Shown piece by piece: positions 63,301 through 64,000 of a stretch of DNA of 64,000 nt. Under the pieces are notes generated by a model. The model did not search any database. It was not told the origin of the DNA and saw only the letters and a list, made by a program, of their open reading frames with translations. Both the position numbers and the translations under genes were made by a program. Position 1 is the stretch's first letter; each line of letters starts with the position of its first letter. This stretch comes from an uncultured Clostridia bacterium (GTDB lineage Bacteria; Bacillota; Clostridia; TANB77; CAG-508): contig CAKOWW010000006.1 of assembly GCA_934129785.1 (NCBI GenBank), positions 1 to 64,000 of the forward strand, written 5' to 3'.

Positions 63301-64000
63301 AAAAGACGATGAAACAAAAAAAGCATGGTCACTAGGATTAAATCCAATGCCAGATGAGAAAAATTATAATATAATATATGGATTTGGATATTGCAAATAT
63401 ATACACAAAAGTGATGGAATAGAGCAAGAGTTAGAGATATTTGTACCAAAAGAAGAACCATGTAAAATTAATATTTTGACATTAAAAAACACAACACCAA
63501 ATAGAAAAAAATTGAAATTATATTATTATATAAAACCAGTAATAGGTGAAGATGAAATAAAAAGTAATCAATATATAACTGTAAATTTAGACAAAAATAG
63601 TAATATAGTATGGGCAAAAAACTTATATCAAACAGAAGAATTAGAAAATTTAATATATATATCAACAAGTGAAAAAATAAAATCATATACAGGTGATAAA
63701 AACTTCTTTTTAGGAAATAAAGGACTTTCAAATCCACAAGGATTACGAAAAGAAAGATTAAACAATGAAACAGGGCTAGGAAAGAAAAGTTGCATGGTAT
63801 TTGAAATAGAAATACAACTAGAAAGTTATGCAAAAAAAGAAATAACACTAACTTTAGGCGCAGATGAAAAAATAATAAATTGTAAAAACACAGCATACAA
63901 ATATAGCAAAATACAAAATGCAAAACAAGAGTTGGAAATTTGTAAAAATGCATGGAAAGAATTACTTCGGAAGACTACAGGTATATACTCCATTAGAGTC
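57392..64000 (+). CDS. Cyclic beta-1,2-glucan synthase-like giant protein, partial, split by +1 shift
   Basis: TTG start at 57392 after AAGGAG; frame open for 2192 codons. Family: NdvB/Cgs. Order: N-terminal region with SIHPAGEWLLDNFYIIEETV. Membrane segments near residues 390-460. GT84 glucosyltransferase domain with KYIITLDADTDLIL and HDLLEGSYLR. More membrane spans near 785-960. Glycoamylase-like domain with NIGLSLLAIISAYDL, SGTAFEYLMPNI and KTYMAHHQGLILLSINNLF. Then the GH94-type phosphorylase domain. At codon 2193 the frame breaks at CGG. The +1 frame reads GRLQVYTPLES, matching the LQVKTPD pattern of the family. The true end is outside the window. Makes a membrane-linked polyglucose that is probably secreted. 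Its RBS lies in a hairpin. Confidence 0.9.
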   Translation, partial: MKTNKILKINGARLDQNQLENHLKKIASNHNLTNKAQKDTYPIPHMLESYQTIQEVYNLLNEHLKLGISIHPAGEWLLDNFYIIEETVKQLEKELTLSKYTNFLGIANGQYKGFARIYVLASEIVAYTDNKIEQKALENYLASYQTKKTLSMEEIWNIGIFLEIAIIENVREICEKIYRAQIQKYKAENIVERLVENKPKSELTFKNSQIRKVRKDILEDMEYPFIEYMSYILKRYGKKGYSYLKVLEETVELKGTTVSDVIKKEHFDIAVRKVSIGNSITSIKKIQRINFLDIFEKVNGVEELLKQDPSEIYEKMDNKTKEYYRNRIKEISKKTKISELYITRKILELAQQNPKSIKKSHIGYYLIDDGTEELYKTLNYKARKNKKTEIKTKTYIAIIVIFTLIISTVITSTLKLPNNYIKIISFILFIIPSSELTIQIVQYILSKIVKPKIIPKLDLYSGIEAQYQTMVVIPTIVKSKEKVKELFEKLEVYYLANKSENLYFTLLGDCSESSHKEEDYDIEVIQEGKNQVQKLNEKYGNIFNFLYREREYNPKEGTYLGWERKRGMLNQLNEYLLGNIKNPFRANTIEENSKQKEKMKNTKYIITLDADTDLILDSAFELVGAMAHILNKPKIEGKIVVDGYGIMQPRVGVNLDVSYKNLFTKIFAGAGGIDSYTNAISDIYQDNFKEGIFTGKGIYDLKVFSEVMQGAIPENTVLSHDLLEGSYLRCGLVSDIMLMDGYPSKYNSFMNRLARWTRGDWQIINWLGKNSPLNLLSKYKIFDNLRRSLLEISIIVAIIFANIIKITYAKSVSKTIFILLAILILPFLLEIFNMIIFKKEGEEKQKTFTPKISGFKGSILRALIILGTMPYKAYVLAKSIIKTIYRKHISKKHLLEWMTSEEAEKQAKTSVISYYNQMAVNVLAGICTISIGLLEKSIFAVMLGAYFMAIPFIMYYVSKEKEKIEPVQKLDKQEQEYIKEIGRKTWKYFEKYLNKENNYLIPDNYQEDRKEKIVPRTSSTNIGLSLLAIISAYDLKYIEKEKAEELLEKVIISIDSLPKWNGHLYNWYQTQTKEPLIPRYISTVDSGNFVGYLYVTKNFLENEIKNEKLINIVNSIIEKTDFSVLYNWEQQIFSIGFSIEENKLTDSYYDLLASEARQASLVAIAKKDIPAKHWEHLSRSLTILGKYKGLISWSGTAFEYLMPNINIPRYEGSLLDESCKFMIMSQKEYTKQLGIPWGISEAAFNVKDLKSNYQYKAFGIPWLGLKRGLADELVVSSYGGILAILDDPKGEIENLKRLEKEGMYDKYGFYESIDYTPERVEKGKTSSIVKTYMAHHQGLILLSINNLFNKKILQKRFIENPEIKAVSILLQETMPEKALITKENKEKVKKLKYKDYKNYVVTTHNKIDERLITGNVISNENYTIAMNEKGEGISKYKDIYINRYKLTDDYSQGIFFAIKNIKTKKILSSNYKLNEKNNYQISFMPDKDKQEISGENIKTQIITTVSSNEPVELRRVILENIGQEEEILEVTSYFEPVLSKKEQDYAHSAFNNLFLISKFDEEKNSIIVERKSRETSGKKMFLATTLSTNCETIGDLEYEINEEKFIGRGNLKTPQMIENLVPLSKKIGLVLEPIVALKRTIKLKPKEEKIVDLIISVGEEESVVKENLEKYKSIENVKTEIEISKARVEAESRYLRIKGKEIAIYQKILSYIIFDNSPKSITLSKNLQTSYKQSQLWKYGISGDLPIILVKIKDANDSYVIKEILKAHEFFRTKNVQTEVVILDEEKHSYENYVKEEIENNILNSQMAYLKNIKGGIFTLSKGEIDEKDIKLLELISVIKIDTSKGGIENTVKELEEEYLEKYKQIGEEDNPEVIEETDGDINILENIDKLKYYNEYGGFSEDGKEYLIKVNKNNRLPTVWSHIMANKTFGTIVTENMGGYTWYKNSRLNRVSSWENNPSYDIPSEVIYLKDDETKKAWSLGLNPMPDEKNYNIIYGFGYCKYIHKSDGIEQELEIFVPKEEPCKINILTLKNTTPNRKKLKLYYYIKPVIGEDEIKSNQYITVNLDKNSNIVWAKNLYQTEELENLIYISTSEKIKSYTGDKNFFLGNKGLSNPQGLRKERLNNETGLGKKSCMVFEIEIQLESYAKKEITLTLGADEKIINCKNTAYKYSKIQNAKQELEICKNAWKELLRKTTGIYSIRV
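63968..63970 (+). other. CGG +1 recoding site in glucan synthase-like gene
   Basis: TTA CTT CGG AAG. Homology continues as CTT (C) GGA AGA CTA CAG GTA TAT, giving L-L-G-R-L-Q-V-Y. Fourth base A. The last 30 bases of the window support the new frame. Confidence 0.82.

Noticed and set aside
6864..63970. The nine frame breaks as sequencing or assembly errors
   Set aside because: Errors would fall on homopolymers and vary in type. All nine are an extra C in front of GGA/GGT at a conserved Gly, and AT-rich homopolymers nearby are unbroken. Raw reads are still the decisive check.
1..64000. tRNA genes, rRNA genes, CRISPR arrays, complete insertion sequences
   Set aside because: No cloverleaf T-arm sequence, spaced repeats or transposase with terminal repeats was seen by eye. 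A tRNA search program would be needed to be certain.

Overview
The window is about 28-30% G+C by eye, uses AT-rich codons, has ATG/GTG/TTG starts with strong AGGAGG-type ribosome binding sites and many hairpin-plus-T terminators. Gene content (rnc next to an Elp3-like radical SAM gene, AddB, family-4 UDG, Mfd, SMC, YtaF and CwlD-like proteins, rpsF-ssb-rpsR, LemA/TPM proteins) points to a low-GC Bacillota, most likely an uncultured gut-type Clostridia. I cannot name the species. I see no tRNA, rRNA or CRISPR array.

Layout. 1-3610: a tandem pair of surface genes with a type IV pilin-like leader and a C-terminal C-type-lectin/formylglycine-enzyme-like domain. Their last ~45 codons have the composition of variable regions of a diversity-generating retroelement (DGR). 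No reverse transcriptase or template repeat was found in the window. 3700-18990: rnc, radical SAM, YitT, ogg, addB, pgeF-like, an MFS transporter, an S66 carboxypeptidase, a Clp-N/AAA/M41 protease hybrid and leuS. 19000-26400: an Rpn remnant, a putative metallopeptidase, then minus-strand gltA-like, udg, lemA and two TPM genes. 26450-33300: topB, mfd and two SPOUT methyltransferases. 33600-41500: an Rpn nuclease, a sulfonate/nitrate-type ABC operon, an Xre regulator and smc. 41500-49130: two pilin-leader leucine-rich-repeat genes around ytaF and a P-type ATPase. 49160-53340: rpsF-ssb-rpsR, a membrane Ig-like protein, a CmpB-family protein and a GGDEF protein. 53364-55578: a small islet between perfect 61-bp direct repeats. 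55600-64000: a CwlD-like amidase, an unknown secreted protein and the 5' part of a giant cyclic beta-glucan synthase-like gene.

Main discovery. Nine otherwise intact genes (ogg, addB, udg, mfd, an ABC ATPase and its permease, a pilin/LRR protein, an amidase, the glucan synthase) are each split into two frames. In all nine the break is an in-frame CGG followed by A or T, and reading resumes exactly one base later, so NNN CGG W is read as NNN (C) GGW = Gly. The Gly restored is a conserved family residue where I can judge, for example the second Gly of the ABC LSGG signature. My hand scan found only two other in-frame CGG codons in the window (14453 and 24447), and those genes need ordinary in-frame reading. 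The preceding codon varies (ATT, GAC, CTT, TTA, GGT, GAA), so this does not look like classical P-site slippage. It suggests that CGG has lost normal arginine decoding and that CGGA/CGGU is decoded by +1 frameshifting or by a quadruplet-reading tRNA-Gly. Four of the nine genes are DNA-repair genes. The alternatives (sequencing artefact, ordinary pseudogenes) fit the uniform geometry poorly.
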